Positions 9,501-16,857 of a stretch of DNA of 24,169 nt are shown piece by piece (the first letter of the stretch is position 1; each line of letters opens with the position of its first letter). The position numbers and the translations under genes were made by a program. The notes under the pieces were generated by a model. It ran no database searches and had not been told where the DNA came from. It saw nothing but the letters and a program-made list of their open reading frames with translations. Source of the stretch: a virus; the IMG/VR virus record IMGVR_UViG_3300048903_000122, positions 1 through 24,169 of that record. One strand, given 5' to 3'.

Positions 9501-10345
9501 TCACCGCGACCTATGGCAATGCCTACGCTGCGACGCAGGAATACGCCGACAAGCTGAATGCGCTGGTGAAGACCCAAGGCGAGGAGCGACTGGTCCTCGA
9601 GCAGACGTTGCACGACCGGCAGATGCAGCAGGCTGCCGCCAGCCAGCAACAGGATGCGAGCTTCGCAACCCGCTACGAGAACGCCGCGGCCCAGGTCAGC
9701 GGCAGCGTGGCTGATCAGAAAAAGGCGGCTCTCGATGCGCTCGATGAACAGCAGAGGGAAGAGCGGACCAGCCTCTATATGAACCTCACCGCGACCTACG
9801 GTGCCGCCTACGCCCTGACGCAGGATTACGCGAACAAACTCACCGCGCTGCAGAAAGCACAGGGCGAGGAAAGGCTCGCGCTACAGAAGCAGCAGGACGA
9901 CGCGCTGAAGAGCCAGGCATCCGCCTCGATCGCCTCGCTCAACCAGTACGCCATCAGCCTACAGACATCGGACAAGTCGCCGCTATCGCCGCAGGCCCAG
10001 CTTGCCCTGGCGCAGCGGCAGTTCGACACCCAGGCGAACCTCGCCGCGAGCGGCAACTACGGGGCCGTGCAGACCTTGCAGCAATACAGCGACGCCTATC
10101 TGAGCGCAGCGCACAATGTCTACGGCAGCGGCATCGACTACGTGCAGGCCTTCGGCAAGGTGATCACCGCGCTCGCGACGGTCGGTGCGCAATCGCCGGA
10201 TCTCCTGACTGCCTCGGTGCTGCAGACCGAAACGCGCACGCAGACGGCGATCTTGGTCGAACAGCTGCAAGATTTGCAGGACGAGGTGAAGCAGCTCCGC
10301 GTGCAGTTGGCACAAGGAACATCGGCGCCGGCGAGGGTATCGTGA
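3584..10345 (+). CDS. Tail length tape measure protein
   Basis: A 2253-aa tape measure, the scaffold that sets tail length and is ejected with the DNA. The ATG at 3584 follows the previous stop by one base. Residues 1-360 are Ala/Gln-rich helix with a duplicated SK-x-YE segment (FAASKAYEGELA and FRVSKEYEAQLN). Residues of about 350-430 carry the membrane-like stretch typical of TMP_2-family proteins (GIPFMTALVEQGHQL, then hydrophobic Val/Ala/Gly). Residues of about 745-1140 hold two 221-residue repeats. Residues of about 1231-1504 are extremely glycine-rich, with glycine-zipper character. Residues of about 1690-2170 carry helical repeats of about 95 residues, and the end is a coiled coil. No peptidase or lysozyme domain is apparent. 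Long antisense ORFs in this region are codon-bias shadows. Confidence 0.93.
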   Translation: MSGTDQTRENYTLGLNTDDQATPKLDKLKDTLDGVTKSAAGAAAAVTGAGVAAEGAATKVTAASAAWDRVARRNDDVTAAAYRLKSAQEELTRVTALANKAMADGGADQDQTARVLQRLADNVDRLKASLIATREAQEGAAQAQKLWQAGLESGDELLTGLATSAAATSAAFVKGSAEAAVYGQSLDSLRARFDSTFAASKAYEGELALLTRAFELGAIKGPLAQAKALDELNAKYGQTTGTAKALAAQQEAAAAAAQKQADAWKILGDSIANLTAKNEANRASYDSVFRVSKEYEAQLNKMTADLNANRISQEQFNVFLDKANATMANAGRTVAAYAAGHGQAAFATRQLGVQTVQFFSSLESGIPFMTALVEQGHQLVDVALATGTGFGVVGQAVKAAFAALISTTGLVVTGVTAVVGAVVLMGYSAESSQRQLLGLQNTLRATRDDYLGLANVVNQASRNVASSSGLSVSEARTAGATIAGAPRFEGTQRELEDLIRLSGDLAVTWGVKVPDAAKVLADAMEDPAKVADDLAKKHFPGMTAELARLIERMANSGDAAGAYNAVIKVLKDQNDHASDSLTHLQQALRDTANLFTSSKTSGSSWGDVINQTVADVIDHFNTLIRKIQETRQAAKDAQAATPQGPSPAAVDIGIAEPFDSTVGQLPSVAARVANIPTAASAQQPDTRLPGLTDAMKNLALDAAKAVDTFNAAMDKAVNLVKASPFGKLQDASDAVTGLTTALDTLGPRTVENAKRFDELSLSLQISQKALDDAQIAANNYFKTATDKSVEATEAQAQGQRDIAAAYADGNDAVIQATAYAKAYEAALSQEIPGTDRFTAAVIRMTVANVDNARSVGAVKAAEDSRNIDDQIELINAETTAILNNTAANRANVQAIKDKQAVDKLGEAGASPDAQAHALAQRISLDAATADKQLATSAASLADKYKPAEVAQLNEKIGEFRDKLKELGPRTEENAAVVDKYANAIKGAEAEITRLNKTHEVHRAELDKQQDKLGAQIDAQNKLTKAYGEGGEAVLLITAQMKAQEQAISDNLKPGTEKFAAAVKQLTQEQLAYARAQAETKAVQESNDLAQDIKVVQAETTSLLDNSDARALMIQHMKDEYEIRKNNVGLTESEKQGLIAQKDALAQLTQVLANRQQTLSYLSQQFSSAFDAIGNAVTQAFVQGEGAAVKWGNVLHGVLTQVLQMFAHLAILNPIMNSLFGQNNPTLSSVFGLLGGGSSTSSASGLVGSALRLVDLGGGQQGLQLVGGAAGGVGGISSLIGTQEVGAGPGIGGVFGGGTIGGLAGLYAMGAGQGGGGTAGSSPGFLSNLSSLFQLGSGANTLSGGSLVNSLGLKGLFSGGEGNVGLFDTGGFFGSGGTVANFLSTPVIGSVSASATDTALAGLGTGVYGPATEAAYSAAGGAVPITVGGLTSIAGGVIGGYGIGSTVGGFEQRALGKVGPAPQIGAALGAVAGAGIGFVVGGPGGALIGGLLGGTLGGAGGGLIGPKAPSPFSSTMITVGPDGLLSVGGTASQLVDTSGERSGAISDAASINQILQARGLRVTSLEGANTGAPYLQIGQNTPGGFQDPSKYSSLGAAFPSLRFQSNDPLTQQFIQNRLFQSPEELQGVTTSLADFETALKGTKAESDTMGIALRALANAANTDVQPALQKAATFITATFPTLTAGNPGSLATAQSQVYAQYSDALAVSRQIGFGTDELLAAQQRAYDKNNKAAQDALDASAASVQSRFLTAQATVTGSPQDAMNAQLVAFDSNAKQTRQQLSDTLTGIWGDAYATTADYAQRMADNDKATAEERLAIQVQFNKQQVQLIEASNEQLLTLQARAATAAAALTGDPTRMQAAQVGALNAQQAIERNQYIQSEQQTYGDLFGTADPNNLAKWLALLSSQNDEMALLNQQIARANLQLKVASDQQDQTIALRFGNAQAALNPSLAPSAALSSFDVQASQERQNLYLSLTATYGNAYAATQEYADKLNALVKTQGEERLVLEQTLHDRQMQQAAASQQQDASFATRYENAAAQVSGSVADQKKAALDALDEQQREERTSLYMNLTATYGAAYALTQDYANKLTALQKAQGEERLALQKQQDDALKSQASASIASLNQYAISLQTSDKSPLSPQAQLALAQRQFDTQANLAASGNYGAVQTLQQYSDAYLSAAHNVYGSGIDYVQAFGKVITALATVGAQSPDLLTASVLQTETRTQTAILVEQLQDLQDEVKQLRVQLAQGTSAPARVS
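5816..7000 (+). repeat. Two tandem ~221-residue repeats inside the tape measure
   Basis: Matching landmarks recur at a fixed offset. LGPRTVENAKRFDEL starts at residue 745 and LGPRTEENAAVVDKY at residue 966. Within each unit come an AYADGNDAV/AYGEGGEAV element, a PGTDRFTAAV/PGTEKFAAAV element and an AETTAILNN/AETTSLLDN element, in the same order. The copies have diverged considerably at DNA level, so the duplication is old. The end coordinate is approximate. Confidence 0.75.
8660..10120 (+). repeat. ~95-residue helical repeats in the tape measure C-terminal region
   Basis: The aromatic-Gly signature recurs with regular spacing: W1788 (TGIWGDAYATT), Y1883 (QTYGDLFGTA), Y1977 (TATYGNAYAAT) and Y2072 (TATYGAAYALT). 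These steps are 95, 94 and 95 residues. More divergent flanking copies appear around residue 1700 (VYAQYSDAL) and residue 2159 (NYGAVQTLQQYSDAY). Between signatures lie Gln/Ala-rich helices with a repeated EERL element. Copies three and four are the most similar and look like the latest duplication. Confidence 0.75.
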
Positions 10346-13300
10346 CGAGCTACTTCTTCGCCATCGAGCAGGCCATTCGTAAGCCGAGCGATGGCGGGCT
10401 TACCCTCGACGTGGGCCACGCCACGCGCCCGCACGGCGCGCTGTCGATGCTCGAAACCACCTACACCGACAACACCATCCTGGCGTCGGACGCGGGCTAC
10501 TGCTCGCGTCCCTCCGACCCGTTCGGACCAGTGCCCTACCCGCCCCGCGTTCAGGAGGCCTTCGCGATCGACGCGATGGTCAATCTGGATCCATCGGCAT
10601 CGGCTGTCGGTGCCTCGTGGGGCGCCATCAAACTCGCCAACAACGACGGCAAGTATGATCCGATCATCAACGGAGGCTGGGTGGCCGATGGTCGCGACAC
10701 GCATGTCCTCTACGGCGTGAAGCTACTGGAGAACTTCGTCGGCTTTGGCACCGCGCGCAGCACCCCGGCCACTGCTCTCGACCAGACCAACACGCTACAG
10801 CTCGCGACTCCGAATGCTGTTCGCCAGGACTACACCGGAGCCATCACGCTTGATCAGGCCGCGACGAATTCGGTGCGCAATTCGACCGGGACCGGTGCAG
10901 TGGCTGGCACGATCGGGTCGGGCGGTGTGATGCCACCTGGCTGGTCCGCAGCGGCAACTGGCCTCGCGATCGATCTGTCATTCTACCGGACCACGCTCGC
11001 CGGCGGCACCGCGACCGTGATGCGGCTGCGCTATCATGGCACCACCACCGCAGGCAGCGGCTCGCTCCTCTTCAGCACGACCGGCGGCGTTTCCGGCATG
11101 CCCGTCAACCAAGCGATTGCACAGTCGGTATACGTCGCGCGGGCCTCGGGCAACTTCACTGGCGTCGCGTCGATCGTCCACTGGCTCGCGGCCTCCGATG
11201 CCGCAGGCGCGGGGGTCGGTACCACGCAGCCCAACTTCATGGCGTCGATCACCACGACGCTGACGCGGTTCTCGCGCACCCAGAGCATGCCAGCATCGGG
11301 TGCAGCGCCGTTCACCACAGGCAATGCAGGCGTCGTGTTCTATTGGGCGATCGGCGCCGCGATCGACTTCACCATCGACGTCGCCGCTCCCCAGGTCGAG
11401 CTTGGCGCGGTGGCGACGCCGTTCATCCCGACCTCGGCGGGCGAGGTGTCGCACGGTGACGGCGCGGTGAACTATCTCGCCTGCTCCGACATGACCGGTG
11501 CCGTGGCGGGCACACCGGGCACGCTGCCGAATGGGTGGGGCCTCGCGCTTGGCGCCGGTCTTTCACAACAGGTCGTGGCGGTCGGCACCGATGCGGTGAC
11601 CGGACGCAAGTACATCGATCTGCGGGTGTTCGGCACGACCGGCAGCACGCAGACGACCCTGGCATTCGCACCGGGCAACGCCATTGATGCCAACGCCGGT
11701 CAGGCGTGGTGTCCGAGCGTCTACGCGCAGTTCACCGCCGGATCTCAGGCTGGCGTAACCTTCCAGTTGGGCACTCGCGAGTTCGACAGCAGCGGCACGG
11801 TCGTGCGGTTCGGCGGCGAAACCCCGTCCGCGCTGTCGGTCAACACGATCAGCCGTTCCCGACGCATCGCGCCGTTCGTCACCGCCCAGGCGACCACTCG
11901 CTATGTGCAGCCCTATCTGCTGTTGACCTACGGCAACGGTGTCGCGCTCAACGTCACATGCCGTCTCATGGCGCCGCAGTGCGAAGGCGGCGCGGTCGCG
12001 AGCGCGTTCATCCCGACGACCGCAGCCGCGGCTGGCAGGCCCGCAACCTACAGCGTGACCGGAACGCCTGTTCTGCTGAACGAGCCTGACGCGACCAACT
12101 ACGTCCGCTCAACGCAGACCCCAGGCACCGGCAACGTCACGGTCGCGGCCTCGACCGACGTGCCAGCGATCTATGCTGGCGTGCCGGTGTGGAAGCACAC
12201 GCGGACAGTGACGGCGACGGACACCAATTACGGCACGATCGGCGTCACCGCCATGCCGTCGCCCGCCACCCCGATTCGTGCCTCGGCGTGGATCTGGCTG
12301 CCGTCGTTCCTGGCGGCGAAGACCGCGATCAGCCTACAGATCGAAGGGGCAGCCGTGAGCGGCTTGGTTGTCGGTCACGTCAACCTCGCGCTCGTCGACC
12401 AGTGGCAGCGCGTCACCACCAGCGCGATGCTCGCGGTCGGCACGACCACGGCAAGCATCGTCTTCCGCGTCACCCCCCAGGTCGCCGGCGACGTCCTCTA
12501 CACGGCGGCGTGGCAGATGGAGGTCGACACCGGGGCGGTGACCTCGTTCATCCCGCCGGGGGCGGTCGCAGCCGCGCCGCGTGCAGGCGACTATCTCTAC
12601 ACCGCGCGCAACATGCTGATCGACCCGCCCTACGCGAGCCTGGTGCCCGCGTTCAACGGTGTCGCGGGGACGCTCACCGCCGACGACACCGAGGTCACCA
12701 TCCCGCTGCGCGACGCCAGCTACTGGCTCGAGCGTCCCCTGCTCCGCTCCACCTATGGCGGCAACGGTCAGTACGACGGGACATCGACGCTGACGGGCAC
12801 GCTGAAGCCCTTGGTGATCGGCGGTTCGACGAAGGTGGGGACGGTCTTTGATGGGCCGGTCAACAACATCACGCCGGTCCTCGTCGATCCTCCAGCGCTG
12901 ATCTACCAAGTGAATGACGGGCCGGTTGCGAAGATCCAACTGTGGGAAGGCGGCAATGCAGGCTGGCCGAATGCGGGCGACGTACCCGATCTCTATGTCG
13001 GCTCGACACCCGCCGGTCAGTATCGCACCTGTCTTGCGCGTGGCTGCCTGCAGCTCGGATCCACGCCAACATTCCAGATCACATGCGACGTCAATGGCGC
13101 CCCCTTGCAGGCATCGTCGACCGCACTGGCTGTCGCCTACTACGTCCTGACCTCACTCGCTGGCGTTCCGACGAACCTCGTCGCGTCGAGCGGCGGGCAA
13201 CTGGCCGCGATCGGTTCCACCCCGCCGTTCAACCACGGCTGCGCAGTGTTCCTCGGGCCGCAGGACAATCCCACCGGAGTGGATCTGCTGACGCGGATCC

Positions 13301-13902
13301 TGGCGCCAGCCTGCATGAAGCTCGTCGCCTGCCGCGACGGCTTACTGCGTGCGTTCGTCATAGCCGCGCTGCCAGGATCGCCAACGATCAAGGCCGCGCT
13401 TGATGACCGCAACATCATCTCGATCACTCCGATCGCACTGCCAGCAGGCGTCTCCCCGCCGCCATACCGCATGCGCGTCGGATATGATGACAACTACACC
13501 GTGCAGACCACAGGCCTGTCTCCGCTTGCGACTGCTGGCAGGGTGCAATACCTCGCCACGCCCAACAGCGTCGTGCAGGCGAACTCGCCAACCCTGTTCT
13601 CGGCAATTTCACGACCGAACGATCCACCCGTCATCACCGGGTCCATCGTCGACCACGTCACCGGCTATGGCGCGCTCGATGAAGCGCAGTTTGTCGCCAA
13701 CCAGTACATCGCGCTGTGGGGTGTGCGGCGGCGGCTCTATGGCATCGAGGTGCCGTTCATCGTCGGCGTGACGCTGGAGTATGGCGACGTGGTGTCGATC
13801 ACCACCGAGATCGGTGACCTCGCCGGCACGACGCTGGGTCAGATCGTCGGCTACAGCTACCGCTCCGAGGACTCCTCGATCACGTTGAGGATCTTGGTAT
13901 GA
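10342..13902 (+). CDS. Tail tip/hub protein with three carbohydrate-binding-like modules
   Basis: An 1186-aa protein. The start GTG at 10342 overlaps the tape-measure stop as GTGA. The N-terminal part (residues about 1-170) has an IKLANNDGKYDP element, then WVADGR, a pattern I associate with tail hub or central tip proteins. Three cassettes follow, opening at residues of about 176 (NSVRNSTG), 377 (NYLACSDM) and 586 (NYVRSTQ). They close with related motifs at about 350 (PQVELGAVATPFIPTSA), 545 (PQCEGGAVASAFIPTTA) and 724 (WQMEVDTGAVTSFIPP). These look like beta-sandwich carbohydrate-binding folds. The C-terminal part (about 790-1186) is hub-like again and ends SSITLRILV. The layout suggests binding modules inserted into a structural core. 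No enzymatic motif is recognised. Confidence 0.78.
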   Translation: MTSYFFAIEQAIRKPSDGGLTLDVGHATRPHGALSMLETTYTDNTILASDAGYCSRPSDPFGPVPYPPRVQEAFAIDAMVNLDPSASAVGASWGAIKLANNDGKYDPIINGGWVADGRDTHVLYGVKLLENFVGFGTARSTPATALDQTNTLQLATPNAVRQDYTGAITLDQAATNSVRNSTGTGAVAGTIGSGGVMPPGWSAAATGLAIDLSFYRTTLAGGTATVMRLRYHGTTTAGSGSLLFSTTGGVSGMPVNQAIAQSVYVARASGNFTGVASIVHWLAASDAAGAGVGTTQPNFMASITTTLTRFSRTQSMPASGAAPFTTGNAGVVFYWAIGAAIDFTIDVAAPQVELGAVATPFIPTSAGEVSHGDGAVNYLACSDMTGAVAGTPGTLPNGWGLALGAGLSQQVVAVGTDAVTGRKYIDLRVFGTTGSTQTTLAFAPGNAIDANAGQAWCPSVYAQFTAGSQAGVTFQLGTREFDSSGTVVRFGGETPSALSVNTISRSRRIAPFVTAQATTRYVQPYLLLTYGNGVALNVTCRLMAPQCEGGAVASAFIPTTAAAAGRPATYSVTGTPVLLNEPDATNYVRSTQTPGTGNVTVAASTDVPAIYAGVPVWKHTRTVTATDTNYGTIGVTAMPSPATPIRASAWIWLPSFLAAKTAISLQIEGAAVSGLVVGHVNLALVDQWQRVTTSAMLAVGTTTASIVFRVTPQVAGDVLYTAAWQMEVDTGAVTSFIPPGAVAAAPRAGDYLYTARNMLIDPPYASLVPAFNGVAGTLTADDTEVTIPLRDASYWLERPLLRSTYGGNGQYDGTSTLTGTLKPLVIGGSTKVGTVFDGPVNNITPVLVDPPALIYQVNDGPVAKIQLWEGGNAGWPNAGDVPDLYVGSTPAGQYRTCLARGCLQLGSTPTFQITCDVNGAPLQASSTALAVAYYVLTSLAGVPTNLVASSGGQLAAIGSTPPFNHGCAVFLGPQDNPTGVDLLTRILAPACMKLVACRDGLLRAFVIAALPGSPTIKAALDDRNIISITPIALPAGVSPPPYRMRVGYDDNYTVQTTGLSPLATAGRVQYLATPNSVVQANSPTLFSAISRPNDPPVITGSIVDHVTGYGALDEAQFVANQYIALWGVRRRLYGIEVPFIVGVTLEYGDVVSITTEIGDLAGTTLGQIVGYSYRSEDSSITLRILV

Positions 13903-14675
13903 ACAACGCGCTGATCGGCTACACCAACTTCGTGAAGAGCGGCACGGTGACGTCGAACAACGCCGCGACGAATTTTCCGGTGACGAACCTACAGGGCGAT
14001 TCCGGCGCGGCTGCGGATGGCTGGCAGACCACGATCTTGACCGGGATCCTGCTGACCATCACCCCGGCTCTGACGCGGCAGACATTCCGACTGCTCGGCC
14101 TGTTCCGCTCCAACCTGACCTCGGCTGCGGTGCTGGTGTTCTCAGTCTATACAAACCCATCAACGCTGGTCTGGACGGTTCAGGTCGGTGGACCGGTGAA
14201 CGGCAGCCGCCAGGTCGTCGTCGATACCGGCGGCGTCGTCGGTGACTATGCCACGGTCAGCATCAGCGATGCTGGCAATCCCGATGGGTTCGTCAACGTC
14301 CCCCTGGCGTTCGCTGGTCCGGCATGGAGTCCGCTCTCGACGCTGTCGTTGAACACCAGCTATGGCCGCGACGTGACGACCGACGAAATGGTGTCGCATG
14401 GCGGGCAGGAATACCCGGTCTATCGGTTCCAGCGCCGTCGCTGGGATCTCGACATGCAGGGCGTGCGCACCAGTTCCGAACTTTGGCCATCGCTCGATGC
14501 TTTGATGCGCGTGGCAGCACCTGGCGCCAACATCCTCGTGGTGCCCGACAACGGTTCGGTCGACATGAGCACCGAGGCAACCTTCGGACGCCTGAAGCAG
14601 ACCGCCGACGTGCGGTACCCACTCGGAACGGCAGACCGGAGATCATGGGCGGGGCAGCTCACCGAAAGGGTTTAG
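13899..14675 (+). CDS. Tail tip protein, putative beta-sandwich
   Basis: A 258-aa protein whose ATG overlaps the preceding stop as ATGA, so it is translationally coupled to the hub gene. The first 150 residues (TNFPVTNLQGDSGAAADGWQ, then LTRQTFRLLGLFRSN) look like the discoidin-like, ligand-binding N-terminal region seen in many tail-tip proteins of alphaproteobacterial phages. The second half (YPVYRFQRRRWDLDMQGV, then PDNGSVDMSTEATFGRL) resembles minor tail proteins that clamp onto the hub. These family links are from memory. There is no signal peptide. It ends in TAG four bases before the next ATG. A direct role in tip assembly or host recognition is inferred from position. Confidence 0.65.
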   Translation: MNNALIGYTNFVKSGTVTSNNAATNFPVTNLQGDSGAAADGWQTTILTGILLTITPALTRQTFRLLGLFRSNLTSAAVLVFSVYTNPSTLVWTVQVGGPVNGSRQVVVDTGGVVGDYATVSISDAGNPDGFVNVPLAFAGPAWSPLSTLSLNTSYGRDVTTDEMVSHGGQEYPVYRFQRRRWDLDMQGVRTSSELWPSLDALMRVAAPGANILVVPDNGSVDMSTEATFGRLKQTADVRYPLGTADRRSWAGQLTERV

Positions 14676-14679
14676 CGTT

Positions 14680-15744
14680 ATGGTCGAGAAGGTCGGCAAC
14701 CTCATCCTCGAGCTTGTGCCCGCGCCTGGGGTCGGCAGCTTCACGCTCGGAACTGCGGCGCCACGGCGGCTGCCGTGGTCGTATGGCGTCGCATCTGGGC
14801 TGTGGGTCGCACCCGCCCAGGTCTACTACTTCGCTGACGACACCACCCAGCAGGAATGGGGCTATGGCACCTACACCGCTGGCAGGCTGACGCGCGACCA
14901 GGTGATCTGGACTTCAAACAACAGCAACGCGCGTGTGAATTTCGCGACCTTGCCGGTGTATCTCTATCCGGAGATCCCGGCGGAACGCATGGTCTACCGC
15001 GATCCGGCAACCGGACGGCTGATCGCGAACTACGACATCACCGCGGCGACGATGAACCTCGGGCCCCTGGCAGGACATCGCAACCGCCTCATCAACGCCG
15101 GGTTCCAGGTCAACCAGCGGAACTATGCCGGTGCCGCCACCGCCGCAGGCCTCTACATGCACGACCGCTGGAAGGCGGGCGCGGGCGGCTGCACCTACAG
15201 CATCACCGCGTCGCCGTTCAACACGATCACCATCAGTGCGGGCACGCTGCAGCAGGTTATCGATGCGTCGCAGATCGAGGGCGGCACCTACACGCTGGGA
15301 TGGCAAGGCACCTCCGTAGCGCGGGTCGACAGTGGTGCCTATGCCGCCAGCCCGCTGACCGTGACCGGCCTTGCCCCTGGCGTCTCCCACACCGTGGAGT
15401 TCAACGCTGGCACGGTGCTGAAACCGCAGTTCGAAACCGGTGACGTCGCGTCGCAATTTGAGATCAGGCACGACGAGCAGGCCATGTGCGATCGGTATTA
15501 CAGCTCGGGCAATTTCAACTACCAGGGCTGGAACGGCGGAAGCAATCCGATGGTGTTCACTATCAGCCTGCCACAGAAGATGCGCGCCAACCCGACGCTG
15601 ACGCTCAACGTGACCACCATCACCAATCTCAGCGGCCCCACACTGACGGCGTTGAACAGCCGCGATCTGGCGCTCGCCGTCTTCGGGGTGGCGGCCAATC
15701 CCTTCACGTTGTTCGGCACCTACACCGCGTCAGCGGAGCTTTAG
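14680..15744 (+). CDS. Tail fibre/appendage protein with carbohydrate-binding-like domain
   Basis: A 354-aa protein, last of the rightward tail genes. The ATG at 14680 is preceded by GAAAGGG (14664-14670). The N-terminal 110 residues (ETDQ-poor, containing YYFADDTTQQEWGYGTYT and TSNNSNARVNF) resemble fibre attachment regions. At about residue 135 comes NRLINAGFQVNQRNY, then YMHDRWKAG, a well-known signature of phage fibre carbohydrate-binding domains (N-x-L-I-N-x-x-F-x-V-x-Q-R followed by D-R-W). Near residue 268 is EQAMCDRYYSSG, which matches the E-x-x-x-C-x-R-Y-Y motif of the same class. It probably contacts host surface glycans. It has no lyase or esterase motif that I can see, and no separate chaperone gene follows. 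Confidence 0.78.
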   Translation: MVEKVGNLILELVPAPGVGSFTLGTAAPRRLPWSYGVASGLWVAPAQVYYFADDTTQQEWGYGTYTAGRLTRDQVIWTSNNSNARVNFATLPVYLYPEIPAERMVYRDPATGRLIANYDITAATMNLGPLAGHRNRLINAGFQVNQRNYAGAATAAGLYMHDRWKAGAGGCTYSITASPFNTITISAGTLQQVIDASQIEGGTYTLGWQGTSVARVDSGAYAASPLTVTGLAPGVSHTVEFNAGTVLKPQFETGDVASQFEIRHDEQAMCDRYYSSGNFNYQGWNGGSNPMVFTISLPQKMRANPTLTLNVTTITNLSGPTLTALNSRDLALAVFGVAANPFTLFGTYTASAEL

Positions 15745-15781
15745 ATCGCGAGGTGCATGCACGAAGTCGTCAGCCCACAGG

Positions 15782-16066
15782 CTATGACTGGCGCCGCTGC
15801 AGGAACACGCACTCAGGACAGATCGCGGTGCGCTGGTCGGCGGGCGAGGCATACCAGTAGTCACACGACTCACAGCGGCGCTTGACCATCCCTGGCAGCG
15901 GCTCCCACGGCTCCTCGTTGATCGCGCGGGAACGCTGCTCGGGACTGCCTCGGTCGTGCAGGCACTCGTCCTGACGGAGGATGTATTGGCATTCGCCTGG
16001 GCATCGCCGCCGCGGATACCGGTGGCAAGGCGGCAATGGTTGTTGACGCGGAGGGATCATGTTCAT
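15782..16066 (-). CDS. Small leftward zinc-ribbon-like protein
   Basis: A leftward ORF of about 94 aa, read from ATG 16066 (other in-frame starts: GTG 16078 and ATG 16060). Its C-terminus is a convincing zinc ribbon: CESC, 14 residues, then CPEC. Two more cysteine pairs occur upstream (CPGEC and DECLHD). The composition is not the arginine-rich noise of shadow ORFs. It points against the tail fibre (gap 37 bases) and overlaps the start of the lysin gene on the other strand, and no good ribosome-binding site is visible for any of the starts. A shorter version from about 15889 would keep only the ribbon. If it is not real, 15745-16058 is an empty 314-base gap. Confidence 0.45.
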   Translation of the reverse strand: MNMIPPRQQPLPPCHRYPRRRCPGECQYILRQDECLHDRGSPEQRSRAINEEPWEPLPGMVKRRCESCDYWYASPADQRTAICPECVFLQRRQS

Positions 16067-16433
16067 CGCCACAGACACTCATCGCTATCTCGGCAAGGTC
16101 GTCGGATCTGGTCAATGCATGGCACTCGTGCAGCTGGTCGATCCTGGCGTGCCGCACTCATCCAAATTGCGCCAGGGCATCAGGGCGCGCGGTGCCGATC
16201 TGCCGCCAGGGACCGTGATTGCGACGTTCAACAGCGAGGGACGCTACGACAACAAGACCGATGGCTCCTCGCATATCGCGATCCTGCTGGAGCAGCTCGA
16301 CGACGGGTTGCGCGTGATCGACCAGTGGGTGCTTCACCCGGTCGCGGAGAGGATCATCCGCTTCAAGGCTGGTGCTGGCCCCGCGTGCGACGACGGCGAC
16401 CGCTTCTGCGTGGTCGAGGCGGTGGAGAGCTGA
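16059..16433 (+). CDS. BPSL0067-family (NlpC/P60-like) hydrolase, probable endolysin
   Basis: A 124-aa protein with the pattern of the BPSL0067 family, a compact NlpC/P60-like papain fold. The likely catalytic cysteine is C20 in GSGQCMALVQ, the histidine is H72 in DGSSHIAILL, and an acidic partner could be D88 in RVIDQW. GTVIATFNSEGRYDN, before the histidine, is also characteristic. Such enzymes cleave peptide bonds in peptidoglycan. Placed just after the tail genes, the simplest role is lysis of the host wall. It has no signal peptide, so a holin or pinholin is needed, and none is recognised next to it. A strong GGAGGG (16050-16055) precedes the ATG at 16059. Confidence 0.75.
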   Translation: MFIATDTHRYLGKVVGSGQCMALVQLVDPGVPHSSKLRQGIRARGADLPPGTVIATFNSEGRYDNKTDGSSHIAILLEQLDDGLRVIDQWVLHPVAERIIRFKAGAGPACDDGDRFCVVEAVES

Positions 16434-16566
16434 CGACCGAGATCCCGGCGGGGTGAGGTCGGAGGGCGGCACCGCGCTTGGTCCAGACGAACACCAAGCG
16501 CGGGCGACTGCTGCCCTGGTGGGAACGGATTGTGCTGGCGGCGCGCGGGGATCTACATTTTGACGG

Positions 16567-16857
16567 ATGCCTGATGCCACCACGTTCTTCAAGCCGTGGA
16601 TGTGCAGCCGGTGCGGCTACGTCATGGACGCCGCGTCGGCGCTGGGTGAGAACGCCGTCCCGGCGCAGGGCGACGTCTCCATCTGCTTGAACTGCGGCGC
16701 GCTCTACATGCTCGACGACCGGAGGCTGTGGCGAGCGGTGACCCCGGCTGACCTTGCCATGCTCGAGCCAGCGTTCCGGCGGGAAATCACGACCATCCAG
16801 ATGGTGCGGTCCAGGGCTGGCATCCCCGATCTGGCAACGCGCGGAGGGCGGGCCTGA
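16567..16857 (+). CDS. Conserved phage zinc-ribbon protein
   Basis: A 96-aa protein starting MPDATTFFKPW. It carries a zinc ribbon: CSRC at residues of about 13-16, then CLNC about 25 residues later in DVSICLNCGALYML. Proteins of this outline (FKPW-x-C-S-x-C-G-Y, then GDVS-x-C-x-N-C-G-A) are common in phages of Alpha- and Betaproteobacteria without known function; this is recalled. The ribosome-binding site is weak. The stop overlaps the next ATG as TGATG. The second half is a plain charged helix (MLEPAFRREITTIQMVRSR). The 133-base space before it holds no convincing gene. Confidence 0.68.
   Translation: MPDATTFFKPWMCSRCGYVMDAASALGENAVPAQGDVSICLNCGALYMLDDRRLWRAVTPADLAMLEPAFRREITTIQMVRSRAGIPDLATRGGRA

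Noticed and set aside
16478-16690. Possible 70-aa gene starting TTG before the 96-aa zinc-ribbon gene
   Set aside because: The first ~30 residues look protein-like, but the frame then turns into noise inside the better-supported next gene, and there is no clear ribosome-binding site.
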